34,575 nt of DNA from Deltaproteobacteria bacterium (GCA_016929805.1 JAFGIB010000453.1:1-34575); one strand, 5' to 3'. Shown: positions 16,154 through 26,014, numbered from the stretch's first letter. The notes: generated by a model not told the origin, from the letters alone. Numbers and translations are program-made.

Positions 16154-18345
16154 TCCCGCATCAACGAATAGATATGCCATATAAACCCGCGACCGGAACA
16201 GCGGCGAGCGCCGCGGTTTCGCGGTTGAACAACCGCGACTACCCTTTTAGCGCGATCGTAGGACAAGAGCCGTTAAAACTCGCGCTGCTCATCAACGCGA
16301 TATCCCCCGGGGTGCGGGGAGTGTTGATCCGGGGAGAAAAGGGAACCGCGAAAAGCACCGCGGTGCGCGCGTTAGCCCGTCTGCTTCCCCCTATACGCAC
16401 GGTAGTCGGCTGTTTCTATAACTGCGATCCCGCCTCCCCCGATCATCTGCTCTGCGACGACTGCCGGGAACGCAAGCGCCGGAAGGCACCGCTAATCGGA
16501 GAACTAACGGGGGTGCCGTTAGTGACCTTGCCGCTCAACGCGACCGAGGATAATCTGGCGGGTAGCATCGATTTTGAATCCACTATTCAAGAGGGGGTGA
16601 GAACGTTCCGCCCCGGGCTGCTGGCGAAAGCGCATCGGGGCATTTTGTATGTTGACGAGGTCAACCTGCTGGACGATCACCTGGTCGATCTACTGCTTAG
16701 CGCGGCGTCGTCGGGTATCAACCTGGTCGAGCGCGAGGGAATAAGTAATGGTCATCCGTCTCAATTCGTTCTCATAGGCACAATGAATCCAGAGGAAGGC
16801 GAACTACGACCGCAGTTACTCGACCGCTTCGGTCTCTGTGTAACCGTCGAGGCCGTAACACGCTCAGAGCAACGCGTCGAGATCATGAAGCGGCATCAGG
16901 CGTTTTTGGACGATCCGGAAGCGTTCTGCGGCCGCTGGCACAAGGCGGAGCGAGAGCAAGCGCAACGCGTACGGAACGCTCTACAGAAGCGGGACGGTGT
17001 TTGCATCGCTCCGGACAAGATCTCCCGCATCATCAAGTGGTGCCGCGACGCCAACGCCGCAGGACATCGCGCCGAGATCGCGATCGAAAGCGCGGCCCGC
17101 GCGATAGCTGCCTATCAGGAGCGCTCCGAGGTCAGCGATCGCGACATCGATCTCGCGGCGCGGCTCGCGCTGCCGCACCGCCTCCGTCCCGAGCGCGCGC
17201 AGCAGCCGCGACCGGGAGCCAGCGGGGCGTCAATCCGGGAACAGCCGGCCGATCTGGTACCGCTTAGCGCGACGGTGAGGTCCGAACCGGTAGGGAAACC
17301 AGAAGGCGGCGGGCTCGGAGAGAAGTCGGAGGATCGCCCGGACACGGGCGAGGATAAACCTCGTAAACCACGCGATCAAGCCAGCGGTGTTTCCGAGGAA
17401 AAGCCGGCGGCTCTTTTCGCTCCGCTATGGCCCGACGGTTTGGAACTGGCCGATCCGAGCGAGCCGATACCGCTCAATATCCGCGATGCCTTCAAGAGGC
17501 GAGTCAAATACCGACAGAGATCGAGCGGTCGCCGATACGCGGCGCCGGCGCTCTCTAAGAGAGGAAGATACGTGCGCGCGACACGGGAAAGGCGGCTCGA
17601 CGATATCGCCCTCGACGCCACCATTCGCGCTGCCGCGCCGTTTCAAAACCGGCGCGACCGGTCCTCCCTAGCCATATCGATTCTGCCCGAGGATATTCGC
17701 GAGAAAGTCCGCGAGCAAAAGCAGAGCGCGCTGCTGATCCTCGTCGTCGACGCGTCGGGTTCGATCGGCTACCGATTGATGCGGGAGACCAAAGGCGCGG
17801 TGCTTTATTTGCTCCACGATGCCTACGTAAAGAGAGACCGCGTCTGTCTGATCGCGTTCCGAAACGATAAGGCGGAGGTGCTGCTGCCTCCGACCAGCAG
17901 TATCGAACTGGCCAAGAAGAAACTCGAAGACCTGCCCACCGGCGGTAAGACTCCCCTATGCGCGGGAATGCTGGAGGGATACAACGTCATCCGCTCCAGT
18001 TTGATCCGCAATCAAGGAATCCTTCCGTTGCTCGTTCTGATCACGGATGGGCGCGCCAACGTCAGCGTCGACCCGGATCTGTCGCGGGCGGGCAAGAACA
18101 CGTCGTTGCTCTACGACGAACTCTTCGCGATGGCGGAGACGATCCGCAACGACGCGCGGTTGCGCTCGATCGTCATCGACGTCGAGGGCAGCGTGACCGG
18201 CGCGTTTCGCATGGCCGAAAGGGTCGCGGAGTGCATGGGCGCTAAATATCTGGTTCTCGACCAGATAAAAGCCGGTGCGATCGTGAAGGCGATCCGCTCT
18301 GAAAAAGATTCTCCGAGCCGACCGCTAGTAGGAGAGATAAAATGA
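16150..18345 (+). CDS. bchD: Magnesium/cobalt chelatase subunit D-like protein (AAA+ and VWA domains)
   Basis: A 731-residue protein starting at a GTG overlapping the bchI stop (GTGA). Residues 30-345 form an AAA+ domain closely parallel to the preceding gene, with intact Walker A GEKGTAKS (62-69), Walker [15 protein letters not shown] and a CFYNCDP/CDDC cysteine insertion. Residues about 345-425 are a Pro/Gly/Glu-rich linker. The C-terminal von Willebrand A domain has a full MIDAS motif, VVDASGSIG (D534, S536, S538), plus TGGKTPL and LITDGRANV. BchD normally has degenerate ATP-binding motifs, whereas these look functional, as in the long 'magnesium chelatase subunit D family' forms. It would bridge the BchI-like ring to a tetrapyrrole-binding subunit. 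Confidence 0.88.
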   Translation: MIPHQRIDMPYKPATGTAASAAVSRLNNRDYPFSAIVGQEPLKLALLINAISPGVRGVLIRGEKGTAKSTAVRALARLLPPIRTVVGCFYNCDPASPDHLLCDDCRERKRRKAPLIGELTGVPLVTLPLNATEDNLAGSIDFESTIQEGVRTFRPGLLAKAHRGILYVDEVNLLDDHLVDLLLSAASSGINLVEREGISNGHPSQFVLIGTMNPEEGELRPQLLDRFGLCVTVEAVTRSEQRVEIMKRHQAFLDDPEAFCGRWHKAEREQAQRVRNALQKRDGVCIAPDKISRIIKWCRDANAAGHRAEIAIESAARAIAAYQERSEVSDRDIDLAARLALPHRLRPERAQQPRPGASGASIREQPADLVPLSATVRSEPVGKPEGGGLGEKSEDRPDTGEDKPRKPRDQASGVSEEKPAALFAPLWPDGLELADPSEPIPLNIRDAFKRRVKYRQRSSGRRYAAPALSKRGRYVRATRERRLDDIALDATIRAAAPFQNRRDRSSLAISILPEDIREKVREQKQSALLILVVDASGSIGYRLMRETKGAVLYLLHDAYVKRDRVCLIAFRNDKAEVLLPPTSSIELAKKKLEDLPTGGKTPLCAGMLEGYNVIRSSLIRNQGILPLLVLITDGRANVSVDPDLSRAGKNTSLLYDELFAMAETIRNDARLRSIVIDVEGSVTGAFRMAERVAECMGAKYLVLDQIKAGAIVKAIRSEKDSPSRPLVGEIK

Positions 18346-19424
18346 ATAAAGACCCATGTATCGCGATGATGCCGGGTAACACGCCTATCACCGAGATTCC
18401 GATCGACTATTATCCGTCGGGGAGCGGCTTCTGGTTCGCGATCCCAGAAGGGCTGGACGCGGGCAAAAAGCTGTTTTTCCGCGACCGTACCCATGGCGAG
18501 GGAGAGCCGGCCGCCACGATTGTCTTTGTCCACGGCAATCCTGAATGCTCATACATTTATCGCGATATCATCGACCAAATACTGACGCGCGCGCGCCAGC
18601 CCTGCCGTATCGTCGCGATGGACCATATAGGCTTTGGGCTTTCGGACCAAGCCTCCTTTGAGATGGTCTGCATGGACCACGCCGATAACCTGCTCCAGCT
18701 TATCCGGCATCTAGACCTTAAACAGGTTACGTTGGTGATTCACGACTGGGGCGGGCCGATCGGCATCGGTGCGTTTTTGAAGGAACCGGAGCGAGTAGCC
18801 AACCTGGTCATCACCAACACCACGGTCTTTCCCATGCCCGAGGCCGGTTATACCTATAAAAACTATCCGATCCGCTGGCTGTCGTGGTCGAACGCGGCCC
18901 GGATTATTCCTGATTTTCTTTGGGGCGATTACTCATCGTATGCCATTTATCGCACGCCGGCAGGGCCGTTCCCGATTATCAGCGGTTTCGTGAAACAGGT
19001 ATTGGCCCGTCGTCTCGATCTCGCGGGGGGAAAGGAATCGACGGCCCAGCGTGTCTTCCGGCAACAACTTGAATCGGTGCCTAATACGAAAAGCTCGAAG
19101 CGCCTCGTCAGGCAATCGGCGCTGTGGGGACACGCAAACAGCTATGACGAGCCGCGCCTTGGCCGACGGGACACCGGACCGTTTTATCGATCTATCCAAG
19201 GTAATATAGGAAGGTTTTGGGGACCCCGAGGGCGGAACATCGGCGTAAGAGCGTTGCTCGGTAGATGGGACCCGCTGGGCAAAGACGAGGTCGTCGCTCA
19301 ATGGATGACACACTTACCGCAACTGGCCGGTCACGTAACGCTCTTCGAGGGCGTCGGTCACTTCGTCGAAGTGACAAAGCACCGGGAAATCGCGGCGGCG
19401 ATAGTCGATGTCGCGAAGTTGTAG
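18342..19424 (+). CDS. Alpha/beta hydrolase of the haloalkane dehalogenase type
   Basis: A 360-residue protein whose ATG overlaps the bchD stop (ATGA). Motifs: FVHGNPECSYIYR (oxyanion HGxP loop, 64-68), MDHIGFGLSD, nucleophile elbow VIHDWGGPIG with Asp135 and Trp136, catalytic acid GRWDP (D310) and catalytic histidine GVGHF (H340). An Asp nucleophile followed by Trp is typical of haloalkane dehalogenases and relatives, and excludes a serine esterase. In phototroph operons the position after bchI-bchD is often taken by BchO, another alpha/beta hydrolase tied to Mg chelatase. Here the position matches but the active site does not. The protein is about 60 residues longer than common dehalogenases, partly at the N-terminus. 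Substrate unknown. Confidence 0.85.
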   Translation: MNKDPCIAMMPGNTPITEIPIDYYPSGSGFWFAIPEGLDAGKKLFFRDRTHGEGEPAATIVFVHGNPECSYIYRDIIDQILTRARQPCRIVAMDHIGFGLSDQASFEMVCMDHADNLLQLIRHLDLKQVTLVIHDWGGPIGIGAFLKEPERVANLVITNTTVFPMPEAGYTYKNYPIRWLSWSNAARIIPDFLWGDYSSYAIYRTPAGPFPIISGFVKQVLARRLDLAGGKESTAQRVFRQQLESVPNTKSSKRLVRQSALWGHANSYDEPRLGRRDTGPFYRSIQGNIGRFWGPRGRNIGVRALLGRWDPLGKDEVVAQWMTHLPQLAGHVTLFEGVGHFVEVTKHREIAAAIVDVAKL

Positions 19425-19517
19425 CCCTGCGCTACGTACAAACATTCTGCCTTTTCGTATATGGAAGCTCGGACAACGACAAAAAACGCCGAGTTTTTGC
19501 CCGCTGACGCCAGTGAA

Positions 19518-19572
19518 CCTCAACGTTGCAAAATACGTCGAACGGAAACGCGAAAAAAGCGATGACATAAGG
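19518..19572 (+). repeat. Dispersed intergenic repeat, copy 2 (left end only)
   Basis: The left part ACCTCAACGTTGCAAAATAC, then GTCGAACGGAAACGCGAAAA, matches the intact copy at 30863. Similarity fades after about 19572, so the right half is missing or replaced. Confidence 0.65.
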
Positions 19573-19605
19573 GCGCGCGGACCTTTTTAGGGCCTTGCTC
19601 CGCGA

Positions 19606-19879
19606 GTAAGCGTTCAGGGGGCAAACAAGTCGGCGGCCAATTCGCCTGTAAAACCGAGCGCGCCCGTAGGGCCGGCGAGGATGGTACTTGCTGTACCTGA
19701 CGGTTGTCGGTGGAAACGTACAAAGCGGAGCGGACGCGAGTTCGCGAAGCTGTACGTGTCCAGCGGCAGTACACAGGGTCCCTAGGACCCGAGTACGCCG
19801 GCGCGAGGACGAAAGCCGGTTTTACGCGATGAATTGGCCGCCGTCGTAGTCAAACAGCAGTACCCCCCTGAACGGTTAC
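19606..19879. mobile_element. IS66-like miniature element (MITE) with 8-bp target duplication
   Basis: A 274-bp element with inverted ends: the left starts GTAAGCGTTCAGGGGG and the right, read inward on the other strand, starts GTAACCGTTCAGGGGG (15 of 16 identical). Pairing resumes further in, where GCGGCCAATTC and GTAAAACCG occur in both arms. CTCCGCGA stands immediately outside both ends (19598-19605 and 19880-19887), a perfect 8-bp direct duplication. GTAA ends and 8-bp duplications are the known signature of IS66-family transposition. No transposase is encoded. Internal hairpins include GGTAC/GTACC (19683-19697) and GGGTCC/GGACCC (19776-19790). The minus-strand frame across it (ending near 19617) is probably inherited or chance coding. 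Confidence 0.75.
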
Positions 19880-19970
19880 CTCCGCGAAAACTCTATCTGC
19901 GTTGATAAAATCGAGCTTTTCATAATGCGCTAGGATCCCCAAATGGCAACGTTCCTCAGCATAATCATAG

Positions 19971-20159
19971 CCGCCACAGGCGCTGTATGCCATACCGGAT
20001 CCTTATCTCGAATTACTGGTTCCACCGCCGAAGGACGGCAAAGTCGTCGCACTACCGATCCTCGGTGGCATTAACCACGACTATCGTCTGGTAGCTCAAG
20101 TGCACCTCTCTATCGGGTTCGGTCTGTGTTTTCGAAATCGCGGAAAACGCCGCGGGTGA
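19971..20159 (+). pseudogene. Possible C-terminal tail of an integrase-type transposase
   Basis: One frame between stops reads ALYAIPDPYLELLVPPPKDG, then KVVALPILGGINHDYRLVA. Tails of the form 'GGR(V/I)(V/I)xLPxxGGLHHRY' are common at the end of IS3/IS481-like integrase-core transposases, so this may be a relic. There is no start and no catalytic domain nearby. The remainder of 19880-20328 holds nothing else I recognise. Confidence 0.25.
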
Positions 20160-20328
20160 TCACTCTTCGTCGCGAGATTTCGCTATTGCGATTCGCCTTC
20201 GAGAACCTTTGTCCGCTTTATTCCGGAATAATTGTTCAGGTTTTCGTCTTTCTAAGCTCACGATAATCGCTCGCATCGTCGTTATTATTCGGCCGATGGC
20301 TTTTTCGCGGAGTACAGGACCCCATTTA

Positions 20329-22044
20329 CTATTCGTTCATTGTGTATTCTCCGTCGAGCACGGCCACGTATTCGCGCCAGACTTTTTCGTACTCCGTGTT
20401 ATTGGGCACTGGCCTTGTGTGCATGATCTCCGAGCACAACGCGAGCTGCTGTTCCGTGGTCGACGGAACGTCGTATATCTGCAAGGCAAAGCGCGCGAAA
20501 TCGCGGACCATAAAATCGAAAATCTGATCTATTACCGCTGAATCCCAGTTTTCGATTTGCGCTTCTTCCAAAATGAGCTGGGCGTAAACGACGATGGAGA
20601 ACATCTCTCCGAGCGGCAACGCGAAGGAAGGATCCGCATTTTGTTTGTCATCAGGCGCGGCGTATTCCAGCATTCGCCTTAAAGCGGCTGTCTGTTGGAT
20701 AAAAGCGGCGACGTTGGCGAGACCGGCATATGTAGCGAATATCGGCCGGTAGTCGTGGAAGCGGACAGCAGCGAGACCCTTGGCCGGCCCCTGGTTGAAG
20801 AGGAACAGGTCATCGCGGCGCGAGAATTCCGGAGCTACCGGTGAGTATTCGGCCGGGTTGAAGAAGTAATTCTTCATAAACTTACGAATAAGCTGTACGT
20901 TGACGTGGACGGTCCCCTCGAGCTTCGATGGGCCGCGTATGTCCCACGCAGCCATGTGAAAGTAGGTATCTTTTTCGAAACCCTTGGCCGCAATGACCTC
21001 CCACAGAAGATTGACGACATCTTCGCCCTGAAGCGTTACTTTCATTTTACTGGTGGGATTGTACAGCAGGTAGCGGCGGTCCTTATCATTTGCGTTGCGG
21101 AAGTAATCGGTGGCGCGCCGATGGTAGGCTTTCATCGCAACTAATCGTAACCACGCGTCCATGAAGTTTTTACGGACGTGCGGCATATCGGTGACGCGTT
21201 TACCGTAGAGGACGCGATTGGACGAATGGGTAATCGCTTCGTAAAAGCAGTGCTCGGCGGTGCCAATGGAAGCCGGCCCGATATTAAATTTACCAATATT
21301 GACGGTGTTAAGCGAAGCGTCCCAGGCATCATTTCCGCGCATCAGTAAATCATCTGCGCTAATCGGATAATCATGAAGGGCGAAATTCGCGACGTATTCC
21401 TGATGCGACACGCAGTTTTTCTTCAGTTCATATGCTTTGTGCTTGAAGTTAGCCACGAAGAAACAGAAGTCGTTGGTGCCGTCTCGCATTTTCCCGAGGG
21501 TCGATACCATCGCCGCTTTATTCCCGTTGCCTATGTAGTATTTTTCGCCGTTGGCTAGCCAGGTCCCCTCGCCGCTTAAGGTGAGCGAGGTCTCGGTCGA
21601 GTAGATGTCGGCGCCATGCCTTCTCTCCGAGAGCCCGAAGGCGAAAATAGCGCCCTCACGCAGTAGCTGCGCGGCTCGCTGTTTCGCTTTTTCGTTCTTG
21701 CTCATCCAAATAGGGCCGAGCCCGAGAATGGTGACCTGGAAGCAGTACCACTGGCCGTGGCTGTAGAACGACAGGAGCTCGGAGTACTCGTTGTTACGGG
21801 CCGTATCCCATCGGCAGTCGGGATCGCCACCACCGTACTCAATGGGTGTTAGCAGCTTGGCAAAGATGCGCTCGCGGCCGATGAAGTCTACGAATTCCTG
21901 GTCCCATTCCTTACGCGTGTATCCTTCCAAGACGCGCTGCTTTCCGCGCGCTTCAAAAAACGCGATGGTCTTATCGAAAATAGTCTGCGTCCCCGCATCC
22001 CATTGTGGGTTCCGATATTTTTTAGGCTGAATCAGATAATTCAT
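20329..22044 (-). CDS. Acyl-CoA dehydrogenase family protein
   Basis: A 571-residue flavoenzyme. Its N-terminal helical domain is followed by the flavin-binding beta domain with FAFGLSERRHGADIYSTET and LANGEKYYIGNGNKAA, equivalents of the usual (F/A)x(L/M)TExxxGSD and G(x)KxxI(S/T)N blocks. GKFNIGPASIGTAEHCFYEA and YGKRVTDMPHVR match the start of the C-terminal helical bundle. KLEGTVHVNVQLI sits where the typical (Y)EGT segment is expected. It is longer than classical short-chain enzymes (about 380 residues) because of a C-terminal extension. The reaction is presumably alpha,beta-dehydrogenation of an acyl-CoA; chain length is unknown. AAGGAA lies before the start. It may be expressed alone. 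Confidence 0.88.
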   Translation of the reverse strand: MNYLIQPKKYRNPQWDAGTQTIFDKTIAFFEARGKQRVLEGYTRKEWDQEFVDFIGRERIFAKLLTPIEYGGGDPDCRWDTARNNEYSELLSFYSHGQWYCFQVTILGLGPIWMSKNEKAKQRAAQLLREGAIFAFGLSERRHGADIYSTETSLTLSGEGTWLANGEKYYIGNGNKAAMVSTLGKMRDGTNDFCFFVANFKHKAYELKKNCVSHQEYVANFALHDYPISADDLLMRGNDAWDASLNTVNIGKFNIGPASIGTAEHCFYEAITHSSNRVLYGKRVTDMPHVRKNFMDAWLRLVAMKAYHRRATDYFRNANDKDRRYLLYNPTSKMKVTLQGEDVVNLLWEVIAAKGFEKDTYFHMAAWDIRGPSKLEGTVHVNVQLIRKFMKNYFFNPAEYSPVAPEFSRRDDLFLFNQGPAKGLAAVRFHDYRPIFATYAGLANVAAFIQQTAALRRMLEYAAPDDKQNADPSFALPLGEMFSIVVYAQLILEEAQIENWDSAVIDQIFDFMVRDFARFALQIYDVPSTTEQQLALCSEIMHTRPVPNNTEYEKVWREYVAVLDGEYTMNE

Positions 22045-22577
22045 TAGTCAATAATTCCTTGTGTATGGTCGTATTGCATTTTTTAGCCTGTCAAGAAAGC
22101 ATCATCCGGGATAGTCTTTACCGATAAATCGCCTCCTTTGATTATACGCGATATGGAAAAGACCTCGGGAAGTATGTTGCAAATAAAAAAAATTAGCCAA
22201 CGCCATCTTTCCCGAGTAGTTGCGGTAGTCGTGATGCTTGTCCCCAAGTTCTTCTACGTTCGACCGGGACATAAGCGCATGCTCCAAAAGCAGCTTGGCG
22301 CCATAGATATGACCGGTGGCGCGCAGAAGAGGATACCTGGGAGCGCGGGCGTCTCGCCCGCTTTATCTAGCTATTTTTTTGTATTGCGGCCGAGATGGCC
22401 GCGTTCCGGGGTCGTTACGCCACGGACCTTCATCGTAAGGACGAACTTCGCGTATTTGTTGTTTGACCCAATAAAGTGCAGGGCTTTCGGTCACGTTGAA
22501 GCGGCCGATACGTCGCCCGATCAGCTCTGCTCGCGTGCTGTGTAATACTTCGCGTATTGATCAGCGAGACGATGCTT
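22045..22577. other. Intergenic region with REP-like hairpins
   Basis: This 533-bp gap separates two minus-strand genes. A minus-strand TTGACA stands about 60 bases before the acyl-CoA dehydrogenase start without a convincing -10 at proper spacing. A perfect minus-strand TATAAT (22140s) also lacks a good partner. Short open frames here pass through the hairpins at 22345-22402 and show no domain. Confidence 0.4.
22345..22402. repeat. REP-like pair of palindromes
   Basis: Two G+C-rich hairpins: GCGGGCG/CGCCCGC around TCT (22345-22361) and GCGGCC/GGCCGC around GAGAT (22386-22402), 24 bases apart with a T run between. The first has the look of the widespread 'GCGGGCGTCTCGCCCGC' extragenic palindromes. 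Only one pair is in this window. Confidence 0.5.
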
Positions 22578-24038
22578 TTAGAGCGGGTTGTCGTTCAAGT
22601 ATCTATACAAGGTCGCTCGGCCGACGCGAAGGATGTCGGCGGCGCGGGTTTTGTTGCCGCCGGCTTTATTCAGCGCGTCCATAACCGATATCCGATCGAG
22701 TTTCACCCGACCGGGTTTCTCTCCTCGGTTTTCTTCGAAATCGTCTCGAATACCCTCTGAATCGCGCGGTTGATTAGATTCGCAAGCGGTTGACGCGCTT
22801 TGAGCTGACTTCACTTCTTCGGGGAGGTGTTCGGGCTGGATCAGTCCGCCTTTGGATTTTATCAGCGCGTAACGCAGCGCGCTTTGTAGCTCGCGGATAT
22901 TGCCGGGCCAGCAATAGTCGAGCAGCAACGGTATGACTTCCTTTGAGATGCCCTCGGTATGCTGCCCCTCTCGGGCCATACACTCGACAAAGTGGTCGAC
23001 TAAAAGCGGTATATCAGAACTGCGTTCCCGCAACGGAGGCAGCAAAAGCGGCACCACTCGGATACGGTAGAAGAGGTCTGCTCGGAAGTTCCCCCTGTCG
23101 ACTTCGGTTCTGAGGTCGCGGTTGGCCGCGCTTATGATGCGAACGTCTACAGAGATGCTCTTTTCGTCGCCAACCCGCTCGAACTTGCCCTCCTGAAGTA
23201 CTCGCAAAAGCTTCACTTGAACGCTCTTCGGCAAGTCAGCGACCTCGTCCAGAAAGAGCGTACCCCCGTCTGCAAGCTCAAAGCGTCCTCTCTTATCGCG
23301 GATAGCCCCGGTAAAGGCTCCTTTTACGTGCCCGAAAAGCTCGCTCTCTAAAAGCCCCTCGGGAAGCGCGCTGCAGTTGACCGGCACAAAGGGCTCTCGC
23401 GCCCGCGGTCCCTCGTTGTGAATCGCGCTCGCTACCAACTCTTTACCGGTCCCGCTTTCGCCCTGGATATAGACCGGTACATTGATATTCGATAGTTCCC
23501 GAATCGCATCGAATAGCTCGCGCATCTTGGGGTCGCGTCCGATGATTCCCGAGAAGGTCTGTTGCGCACGCACGCGATCGGTTATGTCCTGCACCGTGCC
23601 TAAAGAGCGAAGCGGCTTTCCATCTTCGTCGTATTCGGTTCTGCACTTCTCCCGGACGTACTTGACTCTGCCATCGCGCAGCAATAACCGGTGCACGATG
23701 TCGTAGCCGGTCTTGTTCTTAAGCGACTCGGTATAAGCCCGATCCACGTATTCGCGGTCGTGGGGATGGATGGTGTTCAGAAAGGCTTCGTAGGTGGCTT
23801 CGAACTCGCCGGGTGAAATGTCAAAAATGTCAAAAATTTCTTCGGACCAATAGAGAGTCCCGCTAACCATATCGAGTTGCCAATGCCCGAGCAGGGCTAT
23901 CTTTTCCACCTCTCGAATGGTCGACTCTTCTTTTCTATAAGATGCTTCGGCTTTTCTAAGCTCTGCGACCTCGGCCTCGAGTTGTTGGACCCGCTCCTTC
24001 AGTTCTTCGTACGTCGGTTTAGCGGGTTCTCTTAACAT
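22578..24038 (-). CDS. PAS-domain sigma-54-dependent enhancer-binding regulator
   Basis: A 486-residue transcription activator. An N-terminal coiled coil (about residues 8-45, [20 protein letters not shown]) leads into a PAS sensor (about 45-155) with the PAC end [11 protein letters not shown]. The AAA+ domain has Walker A GESGTGKE, the sigma-54 contact loop GAFTGA, Walker [13 protein letters not shown] and [12 protein letters not shown], up to about residue 390. The C-terminus is a Fis-type helix-turn-helix ([20 protein letters not shown]). There is no receiver domain, so the PAS senses a ligand, redox state or partner. AAGAGGT precedes the start. A good -24/-12 promoter stands 2 kb away before the fasciclin gene, a candidate target. 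Confidence 0.95.
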   Translation of the reverse strand: MLREPAKPTYEELKERVQQLEAEVAELRKAEASYRKEESTIREVEKIALLGHWQLDMVSGTLYWSEEIFDIFDISPGEFEATYEAFLNTIHPHDREYVDRAYTESLKNKTGYDIVHRLLLRDGRVKYVREKCRTEYDEDGKPLRSLGTVQDITDRVRAQQTFSGIIGRDPKMRELFDAIRELSNINVPVYIQGESGTGKELVASAIHNEGPRAREPFVPVNCSALPEGLLESELFGHVKGAFTGAIRDKRGRFELADGGTLFLDEVADLPKSVQVKLLRVLQEGKFERVGDEKSISVDVRIISAANRDLRTEVDRGNFRADLFYRIRVVPLLLPPLRERSSDIPLLVDHFVECMAREGQHTEGISKEVIPLLLDYCWPGNIRELQSALRYALIKSKGGLIQPEHLPEEVKSAQSASTACESNQPRDSEGIRDDFEENRGEKPGRVKLDRISVMDALNKAGGNKTRAADILRVGRATLYRYLNDNPL

Positions 24039-24638
24039 GTTGCGCGGTACCTCTTCCCTATCGCTACTTCGCGTGAACGATAGGAGCGAATCGGAAACTT
24101 TTCAAGGCGCGTACTCGAATTCGAGGCGAGCTAACCGAATAAGGCGAGTTTCCAGCCGTTAGAAGCGACATGGCCGTCGATACGAGTGAACACGAAAGCG
24201 ACGATATCATCGCTTTCCGCTTCGGTAAGACCGAGATCACTATCGCGTAAATAGACCTCTCTTCGCGCGTCTCAGTGACACGTAAATCAAAGCTCGTGAG
24301 ACACATGGCGTGTCTTATGACACATTATTCGCAGTAGTGTTAATCGAACAACTGAACATTGCTCCTATCGGCCTTGAGCAGATCCGAAGGCGTTTGAATC
24401 CGAAAAAACAACGTTGTTAATAATGAAATCGTCAAACGCTGAAGATTCGCGCAATTTCTTGCGGCACGATGGTGCGTTCTTTTGCAATAGCGCAATTCAG
24501 AGGGATGAAAGCCTCCGGCGCCATCCATTCATTCTTTACAGACTTTTCGAAAAATCGCAGATCGTGGTTTTTGGGTATAGTTAATGCATTTTCGAACGCC
24601 GAGGCCCGAGTAAAGTATGAAATGCGCGGGATAAAACA
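24039..24638. other. Divergent intergenic region
   Basis: 600 bp between the sigma-54 regulator and the outer-membrane protein gene. A perfect dyad GTGTC/GACAC around TTAT lies at 24310-24323. A weak sigma-54-like GG-N10-GC (24574-24587, GGGTATAGTTAATGC) stands about 50 bases before the next gene; its -24 and -12 boxes both deviate from consensus. Open frames on either strand look like chance. Confidence 0.35.
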
Positions 24639-25547
24639 ATGACCGCGGAATTTTTAAATTTTTTTTCTTTATCTATGTCACCGTTTTCGCGTGCTAGCAG
24701 ACCGCTAATATTCTTGATGTCTTGCATGACGTTCTTTGTATGGGTTACCGATGTACGGGCTAAATCTTTATCGGATGTCGAGTTAACGGGAACAGCCGAA
24801 TTCGGCTTTATAGGTGTTGCAGCGCATCGAATTCAATTCGGTAATACGGGAACCGAATTCGATTACGTCAAAGAAGGCGGACAAGACGTTTTATTCTTCT
24901 TTTCCAGATACTCTCTGGAAATAACGCTGTTTCAAGCCCACAACGTTTCATTTCTATACCAACCCCTGGATATCGAATCGTCGGTTATTCTGGACCGAGA
25001 CATCGTAATCGACGAACAGCAATTCGATAGAGACGCGCCGGTTAACCTGAGGTACGGCTTTGATTTTTATAGGATCGGCTATGACTACGATTTATTTGCC
25101 GAGTATCCTGAACATCGACTCTCGCTTGGAGCGGCCCTTCAAATTCGAAATGCGACCATCGATTTCTCGTCAGCCGATGGAGAATTGAGAAGAACCCAGC
25201 GAGACGTCGGGCCCGTGCCGCTATTGCGATTACGCGGCATGTATTCCTTTCAAAACGGCTGGTGGCTAGGCGCGGAAGTGGATGGTTTTTACGCGCCTAT
25301 TAAATACATAAATGGAGGTGACAGCGACGTTGAAGGGGCGATCCTCGATTCGAGCGTACGGCTCGGATACAACCTTCATCGATCGATGGACGTTTTCGCC
25401 AATATCAGGTATTTGGGTGGAGGCGCCGAGGGTACTTCAAAAGACGATTCCGATAGAGGAGACGGTTTTGTCTCGAATTGGTTACACACGCTCTCTTTTA
25501 CTATCGGTATCAAGGTAAAACCACGGGAGATGCTCACTACACCATAA
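24639..25547 (+). CDS. Probable outer-membrane beta-barrel protein
   Basis: A 302-residue exported protein I cannot assign to a named family. The first 40 residues contain a hydrophobic signal segment (LIFLMSCMTFFVWVTDVRA) with likely cleavage after VRA. An in-frame ATG at 24675 is an alternative start; neither start has a strong ribosome site. The mature part shows alternating hydrophobic/polar strands rich in aromatic residues, for example YRIGYDYDLF, HRLSLGAALQIRNA, GWWLGAEVDGFYAP, VRLGYNLHRSMDVFANIRYL. The next-to-last strand ends WLHTLSFTIGIKVKP. This is the pattern of an 8-12-stranded barrel without a large periplasmic domain. Function is unknown. Confidence 0.6.
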   Translation: MTAEFLNFFSLSMSPFSRASRPLIFLMSCMTFFVWVTDVRAKSLSDVELTGTAEFGFIGVAAHRIQFGNTGTEFDYVKEGGQDVLFFFSRYSLEITLFQAHNVSFLYQPLDIESSVILDRDIVIDEQQFDRDAPVNLRYGFDFYRIGYDYDLFAEYPEHRLSLGAALQIRNATIDFSSADGELRRTQRDVGPVPLLRLRGMYSFQNGWWLGAEVDGFYAPIKYINGGDSDVEGAILDSSVRLGYNLHRSMDVFANIRYLGGGAEGTSKDDSDRGDGFVSNWLHTLSFTIGIKVKPREMLTTP

Positions 25548-25551
25548 AGCT

Positions 25552-25692
25552 GCAAAAATTCCGTCGGCGTGAAGCGCTTTCGTTCGCGAAAAACAGCGCG
25601 AACTAAGGGCGTGCTCAATTTTTTTAAAACTCATCTTATTTCATAAGCTTTTCCGCGTTTCCGCTCGACGTTTTTTGCGACGTTAAGGTTTA
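25552..25692 (-). repeat. Dispersed intergenic repeat, copy 3
   Basis: On the minus strand it begins AACCTTAACGTCGCAAAAAA, continues CGTCGAGCGGAAACGCGGAA, and ends with TTTTTCGCGAACG, AAGCGCTTCACGCCGACGGA. The middle carries about 25 bp of extra sequence compared with the copy at 30863. Confidence 0.7.
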
Positions 25693-25927
25693 CTGTTGAG
25701 CCCGGGCGAACGCGGGGGCCGGAAAAGCATGAGCTCTCGCACCGAGCAATCTACAGCCTGTCGGTAAGTCGCGAGCGCAAGAGCAGCATCGGGTCTCGTT
25801 TTGTCCGGCGAAAGCAAACGTCGTCATAGTGGCGATTAGCAACGACGAGTCGAATTTTCGATACAGTAACGTGAGACAACTGAACCATGTCGTAAGCGGC
25901 GCGAGACATCTAGTTACATCATGTATT

Positions 25928-25998
25928 CATGTAATTCGTGCAATTCATGTAGTAAATGCATATATCCGGCCCTAGAAAAGATAAAACAGCGTTTTATC
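25928..25998 (+). promoter_or_regulatory. Candidate upstream activator site and hairpin for the fasciclin promoter
   Basis: A near-palindrome CATGTAATT/AATTCATG (25928-25949) lies about 70-90 bases before the sigma-54 promoter, a usual enhancer distance. It includes a direct repeat of ATTCATGTA. A perfect 8-bp hairpin GATAAAAC/GTTTTATC with loop AGC follows (25980-25998). Binding by the PAS/sigma-54 regulator is inferred only from position. Confidence 0.4.
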
Positions 25999-26014
25999 AC
26001 GGGCAAACCACTTT

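Noticed and set aside
22138..22545. 135-residue plus-strand open frame
   Set aside because: It passes through two REP-like hairpins (giving a GSAGVSPAL-type peptide), lacks a ribosome site and has no domain.
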